From: Alkalibacterium sp.
GTDB lineage: Bacteria > Bacillota > Bacilli > Lactobacillales > Carnobacteriaceae_A
Length of the DNA stretch: 64,000 bases
Assembly (NCBI GenBank): GCA_007692455.1
Contig: RECC01000036.1
Location: 124,001-188,000 of the forward strand
Direction of reading: 5' to 3'
The notes under the pieces were generated by a model. It was not told where the DNA came from, ran no database searches, and saw only the letters and a program-made list of their open reading frames with translations. The position numbers and the translations under genes were made by a program. Positions 7,699 to 18,283 of this stretch are shown here, one piece after another; the stretch's first letter is position 1, and each line of letters begins with the position of its first letter.

Positions 7699-9969
7699 AT
7701 GACTATAAAGCGAACGATTATTGAAAATGATTTACAGGAACTATTCAAAGAAGGTTCATTCGGTCTGGAAAAGGAAGGTCTGCGTTCATCAGCCGAAGGG
7801 TATCTGGCTCTGACGCCCCACCCGAAATCTTTCGGGAGCAGGAATCACCACCCATACATTCAGACGGATTTCAGTGAGTCCCAACTTGAATTGGTAACCC
7901 CGCCTCAGGATACAATCGAGGACCAGTACAAATGGCTTGAAGCCTTGCATGATGTAGTGAACCGGACACTGGACGAAAGCGAATTTGTCTGGCCTTTCAG
8001 TATGCCTAACTTACTACCTGATGAAGGAAATATTCCCATCATTAAAGTTGATGATGTATCGGAAATTGAATACAGGCAGAAGCTTGCAGAGAAATACGGC
8101 AAGAAAAAACAGATGATCAGCGGTGTGCATTTTAATTTTTCCTTTTCTGAAGCATTTATATCTGCAATGGGTAAGGATATGACTACTTCTCAAGAATTCA
8201 ATGCCTGGTGCAATGACCTTTATTTAAAGATGTCACGGAACTATTTGCGTTATCAGTGGATACTCACGTACTTATTTGGAGCTTCTCCTGTTGGAGACGT
8301 AAGTTTCCTGGGTGATGAAGAACCTAAGAACTATTTCCGAAGTATCAGAAACAGTTCAATAGGCTATCACAACAATTTTAGTCACCGGGTTTCATATGAG
8401 AATATTAAAAAATATGTGACTGATATTGAAGCACTGGTTAGAGACAAGGACCTTATTGAAGAAAGAGAATACTACGGTTCCTCGCGTTTGAGAGGAAAAG
8501 GAAAAGCGGTCTGTAACCTGATTAATAGCGGCACAAGCTATGTGGAATTTCGTTCTTTTGACTTGAACCCCTTCGAAAAACTTGGTTTTTCTGTGGAACA
8601 GTCACTTTTTACCCACTTATTTTTGTTGACGATGGTTTGGATGGACTCAGACAGTACCGATGAAGACATTGAAAAAGGCTCTGAAATGAATGAGCACACT
8701 GCAATGGAAAATCCGTTTGATTATTCCCGCTATTTAGATGAAGGATTATCTCTACTGAATCAGATGATGGAGACAGCTGAAGACTTAAATTTAAGTAATG
8801 AGTATATAGATACTGTAAAAAATGCAATAGATGAATTCCATCATCCGGAAAAAACACTGGCCGCAAGAATTGTAAGAGAAATTGAACGAGAAGGCTCATT
8901 TATAAAACTGGGTATCAGACTTGGTCAGGAGTATAAACAGCTATCTTATGTAAAACCCTTTTTATTGAGCGGGTTTGATACATTGGAAATGAGCACACAG
9001 CTTCTTTTGTCAGATTGTCTGCAATTGGGCATTGACACAACGATCCTGGATGAGACTGATCAGTTTCTAAAGTTAAAATACGCAGGACAGGTTGAATATG
9101 TCCGGAATGGTAATATGACAGCTAAAGATACGTATATTTCTCATTGGATTATGGCTAACAAAACGGTTACCAAGAAAATAGTGAAAGACGCCGGCTTCAC
9201 GGTTGCTGAAGGAAGGGAATATATTAACTTAGAGCAAGCTCTGAACCAGTACGCATATTTCAAGAACAGCCCGATAGTGATAAAACCAAAATCAACAAAT
9301 TACGGTATTGGTATCTCTATTTTCAAAAAACCAGCCTCTTTTGAGGCGTTTAAGGAAGCACTTAAACTGGCTTTTGAAGAAGATTCGGAAGTGTTGATTG
9401 AGGAATTTGCGGAAGGGACAGAATACCGCTTTTTCGTTATAAACGGGAAAACAGAAGCTGTATTGTTGAGAAAACCGGCTAATGTAGTTGGAGATGGCAA
9501 GTCTACAGTTAGAGAGCTGATTGCACGCAAAAATCAGCACCCTTACCGGGGAGAGAAACACCGGGCTCCGCTGGAAAAAATTAAGACAGGTAAAATTGAG
9601 GAATTGATGCTGAAGGAACAGGGTTATACGTTCGAAACGGTTTTAGAAAAAGGAGAACAGGCACTGTTGAGAGAAAATTCTAACATTTCAACGGGTGGGG
9701 ATTCTATTGATTTGACAGATGAAATGGACGAATCTTACAAGCAATTGGCTGCACGTATAGCAAAAGCTTTGGATGTTAAGGTAACTGGAATTGACTTAAT
9801 CATTCCGGATAGAACGAAACCAGTTTCGAAACGAGAAGACAGGTATGTCTTTATTGAAGCTAATTTTAATCCTGCCATGCATATGCATGCATTTTTACAG
9901 GCCGGTACAGGAGTTAATTTAACTAAAAAAATAATCCGCATGCTGTACCCGACTATCGAGACGTCATAA
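7699..9969 (+). CDS. gshF: Bifunctional glutamate-cysteine ligase / glutathione synthetase (GshF)
   Basis: GshF makes glutathione from glutamate, cysteine and glycine in two ATP-dependent steps within one polypeptide. The 756-residue length matches the Lactobacillales fusion. The N-terminal half is a gamma-GCS domain (FGLEKEGLRSS, then TDFSESQLELVTPP and GVHFNFSFSEAF). The C-terminal third is an ATP-grasp domain (NSPIVIKPKSTNYGIGISIF, EEFAEGTEYRFFVINGK, then VTGIDLIIPD and FIEANFNPAMHMH). It has its own promoter and AAGGAAAGA as ribosome binding site. The cysteine desulfurase gene follows after 15 bases, placing cysteine-consuming functions together; whether they share a transcript is not proven. 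Confidence 0.97.
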   Translation: MTIKRTIIENDLQELFKEGSFGLEKEGLRSSAEGYLALTPHPKSFGSRNHHPYIQTDFSESQLELVTPPQDTIEDQYKWLEALHDVVNRTLDESEFVWPFSMPNLLPDEGNIPIIKVDDVSEIEYRQKLAEKYGKKKQMISGVHFNFSFSEAFISAMGKDMTTSQEFNAWCNDLYLKMSRNYLRYQWILTYLFGASPVGDVSFLGDEEPKNYFRSIRNSSIGYHNNFSHRVSYENIKKYVTDIEALVRDKDLIEEREYYGSSRLRGKGKAVCNLINSGTSYVEFRSFDLNPFEKLGFSVEQSLFTHLFLLTMVWMDSDSTDEDIEKGSEMNEHTAMENPFDYSRYLDEGLSLLNQMMETAEDLNLSNEYIDTVKNAIDEFHHPEKTLAARIVREIEREGSFIKLGIRLGQEYKQLSYVKPFLLSGFDTLEMSTQLLLSDCLQLGIDTTILDETDQFLKLKYAGQVEYVRNGNMTAKDTYISHWIMANKTVTKKIVKDAGFTVAEGREYINLEQALNQYAYFKNSPIVIKPKSTNYGIGISIFKKPASFEAFKEALKLAFEEDSEVLIEEFAEGTEYRFFVINGKTEAVLLRKPANVVGDGKSTVRELIARKNQHPYRGEKHRAPLEKIKTGKIEELMLKEQGYTFETVLEKGEQALLRENSNISTGGDSIDLTDEMDESYKQLAARIAKALDVKVTGIDLIIPDRTKPVSKREDRYVFIEANFNPAMHMHAFLQAGTGVNLTKKIIRMLYPTIETS

Positions 9970-9984
9970 GTAAAGGATGATGAC

Positions 9985-11139
9985 ATGAAAAATCAGTTAT
10001 ACCTTGATCACGCTGCCACCACCCCCATGCACCCTGAGGTTGTCGAGGTAATGGTTTCAGCTTTGACTAGTCACTACGGTAATGCTTCCAGCACTCATCA
10101 GCTGGGTAGAGAAAGTAAAGGACTCTTGGAGGAAGCCAGAGTCGTATTTGCCAAAAGTATCCACGCTAAGCCTGAAGAAATTATTATCACCAGTGGTGGA
10201 ACTGAAAGCGACAATATGGCAATTGTGAAGACAGCTGAAAAAATGAAAGCTAAAGGCAGACATATCATCACAACTAATATCGAGCACCCAGCTGTCAAGA
10301 ATCCCATTCAGTATTTAGAGAAAAACGGATATGAGGTCACCTGGCTGCCGGTTAATAAACAGGGGACGATTACAGTAGATCAAGTCATGAACAGTGTCAG
10401 GGAAGATACTATTCTAGTATCAATTATTTACGGAAACAATGAAATAGGCTCATTGATGCCTATTGGAACAATCGGGAAAAGTCTTAACGAACTGGATCAT
10501 GAAGTTGTTTTTCATACAGACGCCGTGCAGGCTTATGGAACGGAACATATTAATGTAGACGACCAGTATATTGATCTCTTATCTGTATCGGCCCATAAGA
10601 TTAACGGACCAAAAGGGATTGGATTTCTCTACATGAAAGATAACCTTAACCTGCCGAGTCTGATGATGGGCGGCGAACAGGAAAAGAAGAGGCGTGCGGG
10701 TACTGAAAACATCCCTGCAATAGTCGGATTCAAGCGAGCCGTCGAACTGAGACAGTCTTCTAAAGCAGATTTATCCAATAAATATGAAGGACTTAAGCTG
10801 GAAACCATCGAGAGACTAAAGGAAACGGGTATCGCTCATGCAGTCAATGGATCACTCACTAACAGTCTCCCCCATATTTTAAGCGTGCACATTCAAGGAG
10901 TCTCCGCCGAAAAACTGCTGATTCACCTTGATCTTGCCGGGATAGCTGTATCCATCGGTTCTGCCTGTTCAGCAGGTAATATAGAGCCCAGTCATGTCCT
11001 CTCCGCTCTCTATGGAGAGGACCATCCGGCGATAGCGGAAACGATTAGAATTAGCTTTGGCTATGGCAGTGAATCTAATGATGTACTAAAAGTTGTAAAG
11101 GTTATCGAAAAAGCTGTTGCATTTTTAAAGAAAACATAA
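9985..11139 (+). CDS. Cysteine desulfurase, NifS/IscS family (YrvO-like, partner of MnmA)
   Basis: A PLP-dependent enzyme that takes sulfur from cysteine as an enzyme-bound persulfide. PLP lysine is Lys205 in the SAHKINGPKG motif; substrate-binding DHAATTP is at 8-14; TSGGTESDN is at 69-77. The persulfide cysteine is Cys328 in SIGSACSAG, the short-loop form typical of NifS/IscS class I. At 384 residues it is complete. It is followed by a DUF1831 gene and then mnmA, the arrangement of the dedicated desulfurase that feeds 2-thiouridine synthesis in Gram-positive bacteria (YrvO in Bacillus). A role in Fe-S assembly cannot be excluded. Confidence 0.93.
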   Translation: MKNQLYLDHAATTPMHPEVVEVMVSALTSHYGNASSTHQLGRESKGLLEEARVVFAKSIHAKPEEIIITSGGTESDNMAIVKTAEKMKAKGRHIITTNIEHPAVKNPIQYLEKNGYEVTWLPVNKQGTITVDQVMNSVREDTILVSIIYGNNEIGSLMPIGTIGKSLNELDHEVVFHTDAVQAYGTEHINVDDQYIDLLSVSAHKINGPKGIGFLYMKDNLNLPSLMMGGEQEKKRRAGTENIPAIVGFKRAVELRQSSKADLSNKYEGLKLETIERLKETGIAHAVNGSLTNSLPHILSVHIQGVSAEKLLIHLDLAGIAVSIGSACSAGNIEPSHVLSALYGEDHPAIAETIRISFGYGSESNDVLKVVKVIEKAVAFLKKT

Positions 11140-11176
11140 AATAATAGAGGTAACAAGTAAAGAGAGGATGTTGACT

Positions 11177-11518
11177 TTGGCAACTTATAAAAAAGATTCA
11201 CTGCTCGGAAGCGACCAGTCATTTACGGTCAATGAAGAAGCAAAGCGTTACACCTTGAGAGATAATGGTTTTACAGAAACAAAAAATGGTTCTTTTCAAT
11301 ACGAGAGAGTTTTAAGCACGCATGCAATGGACAAGAAGGCACCTAAACTTAAAATTACCATTTCCAAAGAAATTGACGAACTTAAAATTTCTGCCGTGAC
11401 ACCTAATGGCTTGAAAAAAATTGATTTATATAAAAGTCAGGACCTTCAGAAAGAAAGAGAATTTGCCGAAAATATTCTATTAAATCTTATCGAAGGAAAG
11501 GTACTCAGCAAAGTTTAG
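11177..11518 (+). CDS. DUF1831 family protein
   Basis: A small cytoplasmic protein (about 114 residues) resembling the DUF1831 proteins that sit beside cysteine desulfurase and mnmA in Lactobacillales; its biochemical role is unknown. There is no membrane segment, metal motif or P-loop. It is rich in Lys and Glu, with alternating hydrophobic residues suggesting a mixed alpha/beta fold. Start choice: an ATG at 11168 abuts the Shine-Dalgarno AGAGAGG (11161-11167) and cannot use it properly. The in-frame TTG at 11177, nine bases downstream of it, gives MATYKKDSLLGSDQ and is preferred. It is followed by a terminator that separates it from mnmA. Confidence 0.75.
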   Translation: MATYKKDSLLGSDQSFTVNEEAKRYTLRDNGFTETKNGSFQYERVLSTHAMDKKAPKLKITISKEIDELKISAVTPNGLKKIDLYKSQDLQKEREFAENILLNLIEGKVLSKV

Positions 11519-11548
11519 TCGCTGCCTTTATAATATGTTTATCTTAAC

Positions 11549-11591
11549 AGTCCGAGAGGGAGGGCAGCTGCTTTCTCTTGAGGGCTTTTTA
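11549..11591 (+). terminator. Terminator after the desulfurase-DUF1831 unit
   Basis: A two-part stem (AGTCC and GAGGGAG pairing with CTTTCTC and GAGGGCT, several G-U pairs) is followed by TTTTT. Confidence 0.7.
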
Positions 11592-11618
11592 AGTTTTGTT
11601 TAAAATTAGAAAGGAAAC

Positions 11619-12839
<1,221 letters not shown>

Positions 12840-12844
12840 TGTGA

Positions 12845-12875
12845 AATCCCAGTCAGAAAAGGCTGGGATTTTTTA
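12845..12875 (+). terminator. Terminator after mnmA
   Basis: AAATCCCAGTC / GGCTGGGATT stem with an AGAAAA loop and a run of six Ts. Confidence 0.92.
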
Positions 12876-12982
12876 TGTTGTTCAATAAAATTATTTGGTA
12901 ATATAGTACTGACTTAATGTTCATGCTATTCTTATAATACAGTAGTTTCAGACAATAATAGATTTTGCAGGAAGGGATGCCC

Positions 12983-13738
12983 ATGTATTTTTTTGAAGAC
13001 CATGGTCTGGAGGAGAAGCAGACATTAAAACACCTCCAGTTGAATTCGTCTAATTTTCCAATGCACTTTCACCGGGCCTTTGAATTTATTCATGTGCTGG
13101 ATGGTGTAATGAACGTAATTATTGAGGAAAAAAACTATACGCTCCAGTCGAAAGAAGCTGTGCTGGTTTTTCCCAACCAGCTGCATCAACTGACTACACC
13201 GGAGACGTCTAAAAGTGAAGTCCTCATTTTTTCACCTGAAATGATTGGCCACTTTTATTCCAATTACAAGAATAAAGAACCTGAGAATAATAAGCTGGCA
13301 GTGGTTTCAAATATAAGCCCTGAGAACCTGGAGTCCGTTTATGCACAGAAAAGTTTGCTGTACAGCTACTGCAACGATTTAATAAATGCGACTTCTTTCA
13401 AGGAAGTAACAATATCGTCTAAACGAAAAGTTGTTCAGAATATATTGTTGTATGTAGACAGACATTTTAATGAAGACTGTTCACTTAAGACAGTCGCTCA
13501 AAATTTACAGTATGATTACGCCTACTTGTCGAAAACTTTTTATCAGTATACTAAACTCACCTTTACGGAATATCTAAATCGTTACCGAGTCGCACAGGCT
13601 GCTGAACATCTCAAACAGACTGATCTATCTGTCAAGGAAATAGCTTTGCTTTGCGGCTTTGCTAACTTAAGAACATTTAATAGAAATTTCAAGCGTTACA
13701 CCCTTTTGTCTCCGACAGACTTCAGAAGAGTATCTTAA
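12983..13738 (+). CDS. AraC-family transcriptional regulator with cupin sensor domain
   Basis: The N-terminal half looks like an AraC-type cupin: MHFHRAFEFIHVLDGVMNVI, then a KEAVLVFPNQLHQL strand pair. The last ~100 residues form the double helix-turn-helix (DCSLKTVAQNLQYDYAYLS, then VKEIALLCGFANLRTFNRNF and the terminal TLLSPTDFRR). Start choice: the in-frame TTG at 12965 and ATG at 12977 lie on or against the Shine-Dalgarno (AGGAAGGG, 12969-12976), whereas ATG 12983 is spaced six bases from it and gives MYFFEDHGLEE (251 residues). No metabolic gene or transporter is adjacent, so target and ligand are unknown; sugar-related sensing is only the family default. Confidence 0.88.
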   Translation: MYFFEDHGLEEKQTLKHLQLNSSNFPMHFHRAFEFIHVLDGVMNVIIEEKNYTLQSKEAVLVFPNQLHQLTTPETSKSEVLIFSPEMIGHFYSNYKNKEPENNKLAVVSNISPENLESVYAQKSLLYSYCNDLINATSFKEVTISSKRKVVQNILLYVDRHFNEDCSLKTVAQNLQYDYAYLSKTFYQYTKLTFTEYLNRYRVAQAAEHLKQTDLSVKEIALLCGFANLRTFNRNFKRYTLLSPTDFRRVS

Positions 13739-13777
13739 AAAAGGGAAAAGTTTACGTGCATCAAAGGAGGATGGAAT

Positions 13778-16174
13778 GTGGAAAAAGGCATTAAAGAAAA
13801 AAATCATTACATTATCGGAGAAGTTCTATCTATTTACTATTCTAATCCTTCTAATTTTTACAAAGTTATGCTTGTTAAAATCGATGAAACAGATAAAGAA
13901 TTGAATGACGATGAAATAGTGATTACGGGAAATTTTGGTCAGATTCAAACGGGAGATCAGTATCACTTTTCGGGAAACTGGACTGAACACCCGAAATACG
14001 GTGTGCAGTTTACTGCAACTAAGTACATGAAGGAAAAACCCTCCAGTGAAGAGGCTATAATAACCTATCTCTCGAGTCCCCGCTTCAAAGGAATAGGAAA
14101 AAAGACTGCTCAGTCGGTGGTTGACTATCTCGGTATGGACTGTATCGATAAAATAATTGAAGATCACTCAGTTTTGGACACTATTCCCGGACTGAACGAC
14201 AAGAAGAAGGAACAGCTGGTAGCCGTTCTTGAAAAAGAGCAGGGTATGCAGAAAGTCATTATCACATTAAATAATTATGGACTTTCGAACCAGCTGGCTT
14301 ATAAAGTCTATCAGAGATTTGAAGGGCACACACTGAGTACGATTCAGAAAAACCCTTATATACTAATTGAAGAAATCGACGGTGTGGGATTTAACCGGGC
14401 TGATGCTATTGCAGAAGAAATGGGAATTGAAGGAGACAACCCACAACGTATTAAGGCGGGGGTTATATACGCACTGGAAGAAAAGACGCTGAGCAGTGGA
14501 GATACGTATGTTTCGGCAGATTATTTACTGAAACAGACGCTAACTGTGCTTGAAAAAAGTCGTCCCTTTTTAATTGAACCGGATTTAATTGCAGATTTAG
14601 TACTGGAACTGGTCCAGGAAAACCGTATTGTAAAAGATGAAAATAGATTTTACCTGCCGTCTTTATTCGCTTCTGAATGGGGTATTGTAAATGCAATTGA
14701 CCGATTACTTACCAATGAGGAAAAAATACCGGAAGAAAAGAAAATTCGGAAAAAAATTACTCAGTTTGAAAAAAAGCGAGGATTCAAGTTGGGCGAATCG
14801 CAAAAGGAAGCGGTAATCGAAGCACTGAAATCACCTCTATTTGTACTGACCGGTGGTCCCGGAACGGGCAAGACAACGGTGCTCGAAGTTATCGTCGCGG
14901 TTTATGCGGAACTGTATGACCTGAGTCTAAATCCGATGGACTATTCCGGTCAGCCATTCCCAGTACAATTGGCTGCTCCTACTGGTCGTGCAGCCAAAAG
15001 AATGAAAGAAACGACCGGTCTTCCTGCATCAACCATTCATCGTCTGCTTGGTCTGACGGCTACAGAGGATGAAGATGATTTACCGGAAACGGAAAAGACC
15101 CTTGAAGGTTCACTGCTTATTATAGATGAAATGTCCATGGTCGATACTTGGCTGGCCTATCAATTGTTTAAAGCTGTCCGTACTGATATGAAGGTCATAT
15201 TAGTTGGTGATAAAGATCAGTTGCCTTCGGTAGGACCAGGCCAAGTGCTGAGGGACTTGCTGGAGAGTAATATGCTCCCATACAAGGAATTAACCGAAAT
15301 TTATAGGCAAGCCGGAGAGTCTTCCATAATAAAGCTGGCTCATGAAATGAAACAAGGTAGACTTCCGGAAGACTTTAACGAGAAAAAGGCAGATCGGAAC
15401 TTTTTTTCCTGCCGAACAAACAGCGTGCAGGATGTAGTGAGTCTTCTTGTCTCCAAAGCAATTGAAAAGGGATATACGGCTCAGGACATCCAGGTGCTTG
15501 CTCCCATGTACAGAGGACCTGCAGGGATTAATGAACTGAACAAACTGCTGCAGGAACTGTTTAACCCTAAAACTTCAAGACAAAAAGAAGTCACATTTCA
15601 AGACAGTACGTACCGCATAGGCGACAAAGTACTACAGCTGATTAATGAACCGGAACGCTCGGTCTTTAATGGAGATATGGGGGTCATAACCGGCATCATA
15701 TCCTCAAAAGAATCTGAATTGAATACAGAAGAACTGGTCATCGATTTTGACGGCACCGAAGTGAATTATGGACGAAATGAATGGAACAAGATTACACTCG
15801 CCTATTGCTGTTCAATTCATAAATCACAGGGGAGTGAATACGACATGGTTATACTGCCCATCGTGTTCGGCTATGGAAGGATGCTGAAAAAAGACATCGT
15901 CTACACCGCAATCACACGGGCGAGCAAGACCTTGCTGTTATGTGGAGAGCGAGCAGCATTTGAAAAAAGTATCATAGAGGATACGGTAAAAAGGCAGACG
16001 ACATTAGGATACAGGCTGACAGAAACTGTTGGTGAGGAAGAAGAAACAGAGAGTGCCAATGTCATGAATGCACCAGAGGCCAAAGCACAAGTAAAAGCTT
16101 ATCGACTGACCCCTGATCTTGTCCAGTCTCAGACAATTAACCCTATGATTGGCATGGAAAGCATAAAGCCATAA
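13778..16174 (+). CDS. recD2: ATP-dependent 5'-3' DNA helicase RecD2
   Basis: A superfamily 1B helicase found in bacteria whose RecD is not part of RecBCD. It begins with an OB-like region, then helix-hairpin-helix segments (FKGIGKKTAQSVVDYLG, around 103-119) typical of RecD2. Walker A GGPGTGKT is at 359-366, followed by APTGRAAKRM, the DEMSMVD Walker B, VGDKDQLPSVGPGQVL and the C-terminal CSIHKSQGSEYD motif. At 798 residues it is full length. The start is GTG 13778, seven bases from AAAGGAGG; an ATG at 13771 is in another frame. RecD2 is implicated in mismatch and recombination repair and in fork stability. A strong shared terminator ends it. Confidence 0.95.
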   Translation: MEKGIKEKNHYIIGEVLSIYYSNPSNFYKVMLVKIDETDKELNDDEIVITGNFGQIQTGDQYHFSGNWTEHPKYGVQFTATKYMKEKPSSEEAIITYLSSPRFKGIGKKTAQSVVDYLGMDCIDKIIEDHSVLDTIPGLNDKKKEQLVAVLEKEQGMQKVIITLNNYGLSNQLAYKVYQRFEGHTLSTIQKNPYILIEEIDGVGFNRADAIAEEMGIEGDNPQRIKAGVIYALEEKTLSSGDTYVSADYLLKQTLTVLEKSRPFLIEPDLIADLVLELVQENRIVKDENRFYLPSLFASEWGIVNAIDRLLTNEEKIPEEKKIRKKITQFEKKRGFKLGESQKEAVIEALKSPLFVLTGGPGTGKTTVLEVIVAVYAELYDLSLNPMDYSGQPFPVQLAAPTGRAAKRMKETTGLPASTIHRLLGLTATEDEDDLPETEKTLEGSLLIIDEMSMVDTWLAYQLFKAVRTDMKVILVGDKDQLPSVGPGQVLRDLLESNMLPYKELTEIYRQAGESSIIKLAHEMKQGRLPEDFNEKKADRNFFSCRTNSVQDVVSLLVSKAIEKGYTAQDIQVLAPMYRGPAGINELNKLLQELFNPKTSRQKEVTFQDSTYRIGDKVLQLINEPERSVFNGDMGVITGIISSKESELNTEELVIDFDGTEVNYGRNEWNKITLAYCCSIHKSQGSEYDMVILPIVFGYGRMLKKDIVYTAITRASKTLLLCGERAAFEKSIIEDTVKRQTTLGYRLTETVGEEEETESANVMNAPEAKAQVKAYRLTPDLVQSQTINPMIGMESIKP

Positions 16175-16216
16175 AAAGAGCGTCCACTGAAAAATTATCA
16201 GTGGACGCTCTTTTTA
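16172..16216. terminator. Bidirectional terminator between recD2 and the lipid kinase gene
   Basis: An 18-base perfect stem (AAAAAGAGCGTCCACTGA / TCAGTGGACGCTCTTTTT) with a short loop lies exactly between two convergent stop codons. A/T runs on both flanks serve both strands. Confidence 0.95.
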
Positions 16217-17122
16217 TATCCAGAATTGCTGCTTGTCAGTGGACAGCGTCATGCTCTTGACGTTTCGATTAATGAGTTCCCCATCGTGCTGACCGAATTG
16301 AGGAGGGTCAATAGTAACTTCACAAGATTTGAACCTGTAGGAATGGACTTTTTTATGAGAAAGGTGGCTTTCGTTAGTCAATATACGATAAAGAATGTTG
16401 AGCAGTTCCAGGAATGAGATTTTTTCCGATACTACTACATCGATATAGGAGTCGCTAGGATCCGCCAGGGGATGTATAGGAATACCTCCGCCAAAAAACT
16501 TATGATTGGCAAAGACAACCAAAAGTACTTTCTCAAATGTTATGACTTCACTCCCATTTTTAAGTGTGAGAGCAAATTCTTTCTGTGAAAAATAAGCGGA
16601 AAGAACAGACATCAAATAGGAGAATTTACCTATAGTCTGTTTGTTCGTAGTCTCATCCAGTTTAGATATGACCATGCCATCTAAGCCAAATCCAATACTA
16701 TTCACTGCTATCATCTGCTCATTATCAGTTTCACCAGTTAGTACGTCCAGTTCTTTTGCAGATGTATTAGCTAGAATACGTTTAAGAGACATTTCAATAG
16801 ACTTGGATAAATCATGGGAACGGGCAAAATCATTTCCTGAACCTGTAGGCAGGTAGGCGACGGGGTGTGTCTTTCCCGAGTCATATATACCTTGTACAAC
16901 TTCGTTTAATGTGCCATCCCCTCCGACAGCTATCATCAGAGTATCATTTGAAATAGTTTCTGAGTACTGTCTGGACAATTCTGCTGCATGTTTTATGTAG
17001 TCAGTCGTGACGAGTTCGTATGTTACAGGGTAAGCCTGCATGAGTGTTTCTAGTTTGTCTTTAATATGTCTACCTTTTCGAGAATATTCATTAACAATAA
17101 ATAAATAATGAGAATATACCAT
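16214..17122 (-). CDS. Diacylglycerol/lipid kinase family protein (YegS/DgkB-like)
   Basis: A soluble DAGK-catalytic-domain kinase of about 302 residues. The nucleotide-binding GGDGTLNEVV motif is at 67-76, and the lipid-kinase YLPTGSGNDFARS segment follows. The C-terminal beta-sandwich ends in the FGQHDGEL-type motif. The likely job is phosphorylation of diacylglycerol or a related lipid for phospholipid and lipoteichoic-acid recycling, but the substrate is not determined. An ATG further upstream (17206) would add 28 residues unlike the family and run through AT-rich, promoter-like DNA. ATG 17122, preceded by AAGGTG and GGTGA and giving MVYSHYLFIVNEYSRKG, fits family length and N-terminus better. 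Confidence 0.88.
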   Translation of the reverse strand: MVYSHYLFIVNEYSRKGRHIKDKLETLMQAYPVTYELVTTDYIKHAAELSRQYSETISNDTLMIAVGGDGTLNEVVQGIYDSGKTHPVAYLPTGSGNDFARSHDLSKSIEMSLKRILANTSAKELDVLTGETDNEQMIAVNSIGFGLDGMVISKLDETTNKQTIGKFSYLMSVLSAYFSQKEFALTLKNGSEVITFEKVLLVVFANHKFFGGGIPIHPLADPSDSYIDVVVSEKISFLELLNILYRILTNESHLSHKKVHSYRFKSCEVTIDPPQFGQHDGELINRNVKSMTLSTDKQQFWI

Positions 17123-17225
17123 CCAATCACCACACCTTATATGTATAGGTATAGTATACTTTAATTTTTTTATAATAAAAGGGCTACTTGTCACAACTAC
17201 TGACAAAATTTTACCGCTTAACGGG

Positions 17226-17255
17226 TTGTTTTAGTCGGAATTTAAGTGTTAGAAT
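17226..17255 (+). promoter_or_regulatory. Candidate promoter of the yitT-family gene
   Basis: TTGTTT (17226-17231) and TAGAAT (17250-17255) with 18-base spacing, about 60 bases upstream of the start codon. Confidence 0.45.
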
Positions 17256-17315
17256 AGACCAGTTGCAATAATTAAGGACAAACAAGAAAAAGCATCATTT
17301 TGAAGGAGGAGAAGT

Positions 17316-18245
17316 ATGTTACAAGTAGCTAAACGATATACATTAAGTGCGGTGGATTATGTCTATATTGTGTTTGGATCTTTTCTTACAGCCATAGCCT
17401 TTCAGGTCTTTTTACTTCCAAACAACATTGTTTCTGGAGGCATTTCAGGATTATCTATTGTCACCAACGATTTATTTGGCTTTGATCCGGCCATTTTCCA
17501 ATACAGTATAAATATCCCTCTGTTAATCTTATCATTTATTGTGCTTGGTAAGGCCGCGGGGTATAAATCTATCCTGGGCAGCCTGCTTTTACCTTTCTTT
17601 CTAATGTTTATTGGTCATTTTCCAGCAGCGACCTTTGATCCACTCTTGGCCGCCATATTTGGAGGAGGAATAACTGGTCTGGGATTAGGTATTGTCTTTC
17701 GAGCAAAAGCTTCAACAGGCGGTACGAGTATTATTGTTCAAATTCTGTACCAGTTTCTACACCTGCAGTTGGGATTAAGTACCATGATTGTAGACGGTTT
17801 TGTTATCATGATTGCCTTGCTGGCTTTTGATGTGGAAACAGTCATGTATTCACTGATAGCTTTATTCATTATTTCGAGAACAATTGACCTTGTTCAGCTT
17901 GGATTCAACCGGAATAAAAATGTCTTTATCATTTCTGACAGTCCTCAAGATATTCGGGATGAAATTTTGCATACCATGCAAAGAGGTGTTACGAATCTGG
18001 GAATTAGAGGAGGCTACGGCAATACAGATAAAGATATGCTGATGGCTGTTATTCAGGAAAGAGAGTTCACTCTCTTGAAGGAAGTAGTACTCAAAGCCGA
18101 TTCGGATGCGTTTGTCGTGGCCATGCCTGCGAGCGAAGTGCTAGGCAGAGGATTCTCTATGAGTAAATACTTCATTCATAACGAAACTGAATGGACAGAT
18201 GAAGCTGATCTTGTCGATGACAATGAAACCAATAATCACCTCTAA
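17316..18245 (+). CDS. YitT family membrane protein (DUF161/DUF2179)
   Basis: The N-terminal ~200 residues hold five or so membrane helices (YIVFGSFLTAIAFQVFLL, then LLILSFIVLGKAAG and others) with the glycine-rich VSGGISGLS and RAKASTGGTSII segments of the YitT family. The last ~90 residues (FIISDSPQDIRDEILHTM onward, with GIRGGYG) form the cytoplasmic DUF2179 domain. Function is unknown; transport or metabolite sensing is often suggested for this fold. A strong ribosome binding site (GAAGGAGGAG) precedes ATG 17316. The gene stands alone, followed at once by the alaS promoter. Confidence 0.9.
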   Translation: MLQVAKRYTLSAVDYVYIVFGSFLTAIAFQVFLLPNNIVSGGISGLSIVTNDLFGFDPAIFQYSINIPLLILSFIVLGKAAGYKSILGSLLLPFFLMFIGHFPAATFDPLLAAIFGGGITGLGLGIVFRAKASTGGTSIIVQILYQFLHLQLGLSTMIVDGFVIMIALLAFDVETVMYSLIALFIISRTIDLVQLGFNRNKNVFIISDSPQDIRDEILHTMQRGVTNLGIRGGYGNTDKDMLMAVIQEREFTLLKEVVLKADSDAFVVAMPASEVLGRGFSMSKYFIHNETEWTDEADLVDDNETNNHL

Positions 18246-18248
18246 AGA

Positions 18249-18277
18249 TTGACTGCAGCGTGAAACTGCGCTATACT
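18249..18277 (+). promoter_or_regulatory. Sigma-A promoter of the alaS T-box leader
   Basis: TTGACT (18249-18254), a 17-base spacer and TATACT (18272-18277); near-consensus. The predicted start is near 18284. Confidence 0.85.
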
Positions 18278-18283
18278 TTTATC

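Noticed and set aside
17123-17206. N-terminal extension of the lipid kinase by 28 residues
   Set aside because: It covers AT-rich promoter-like DNA, and the family N-terminus begins at the ATG at 17122.
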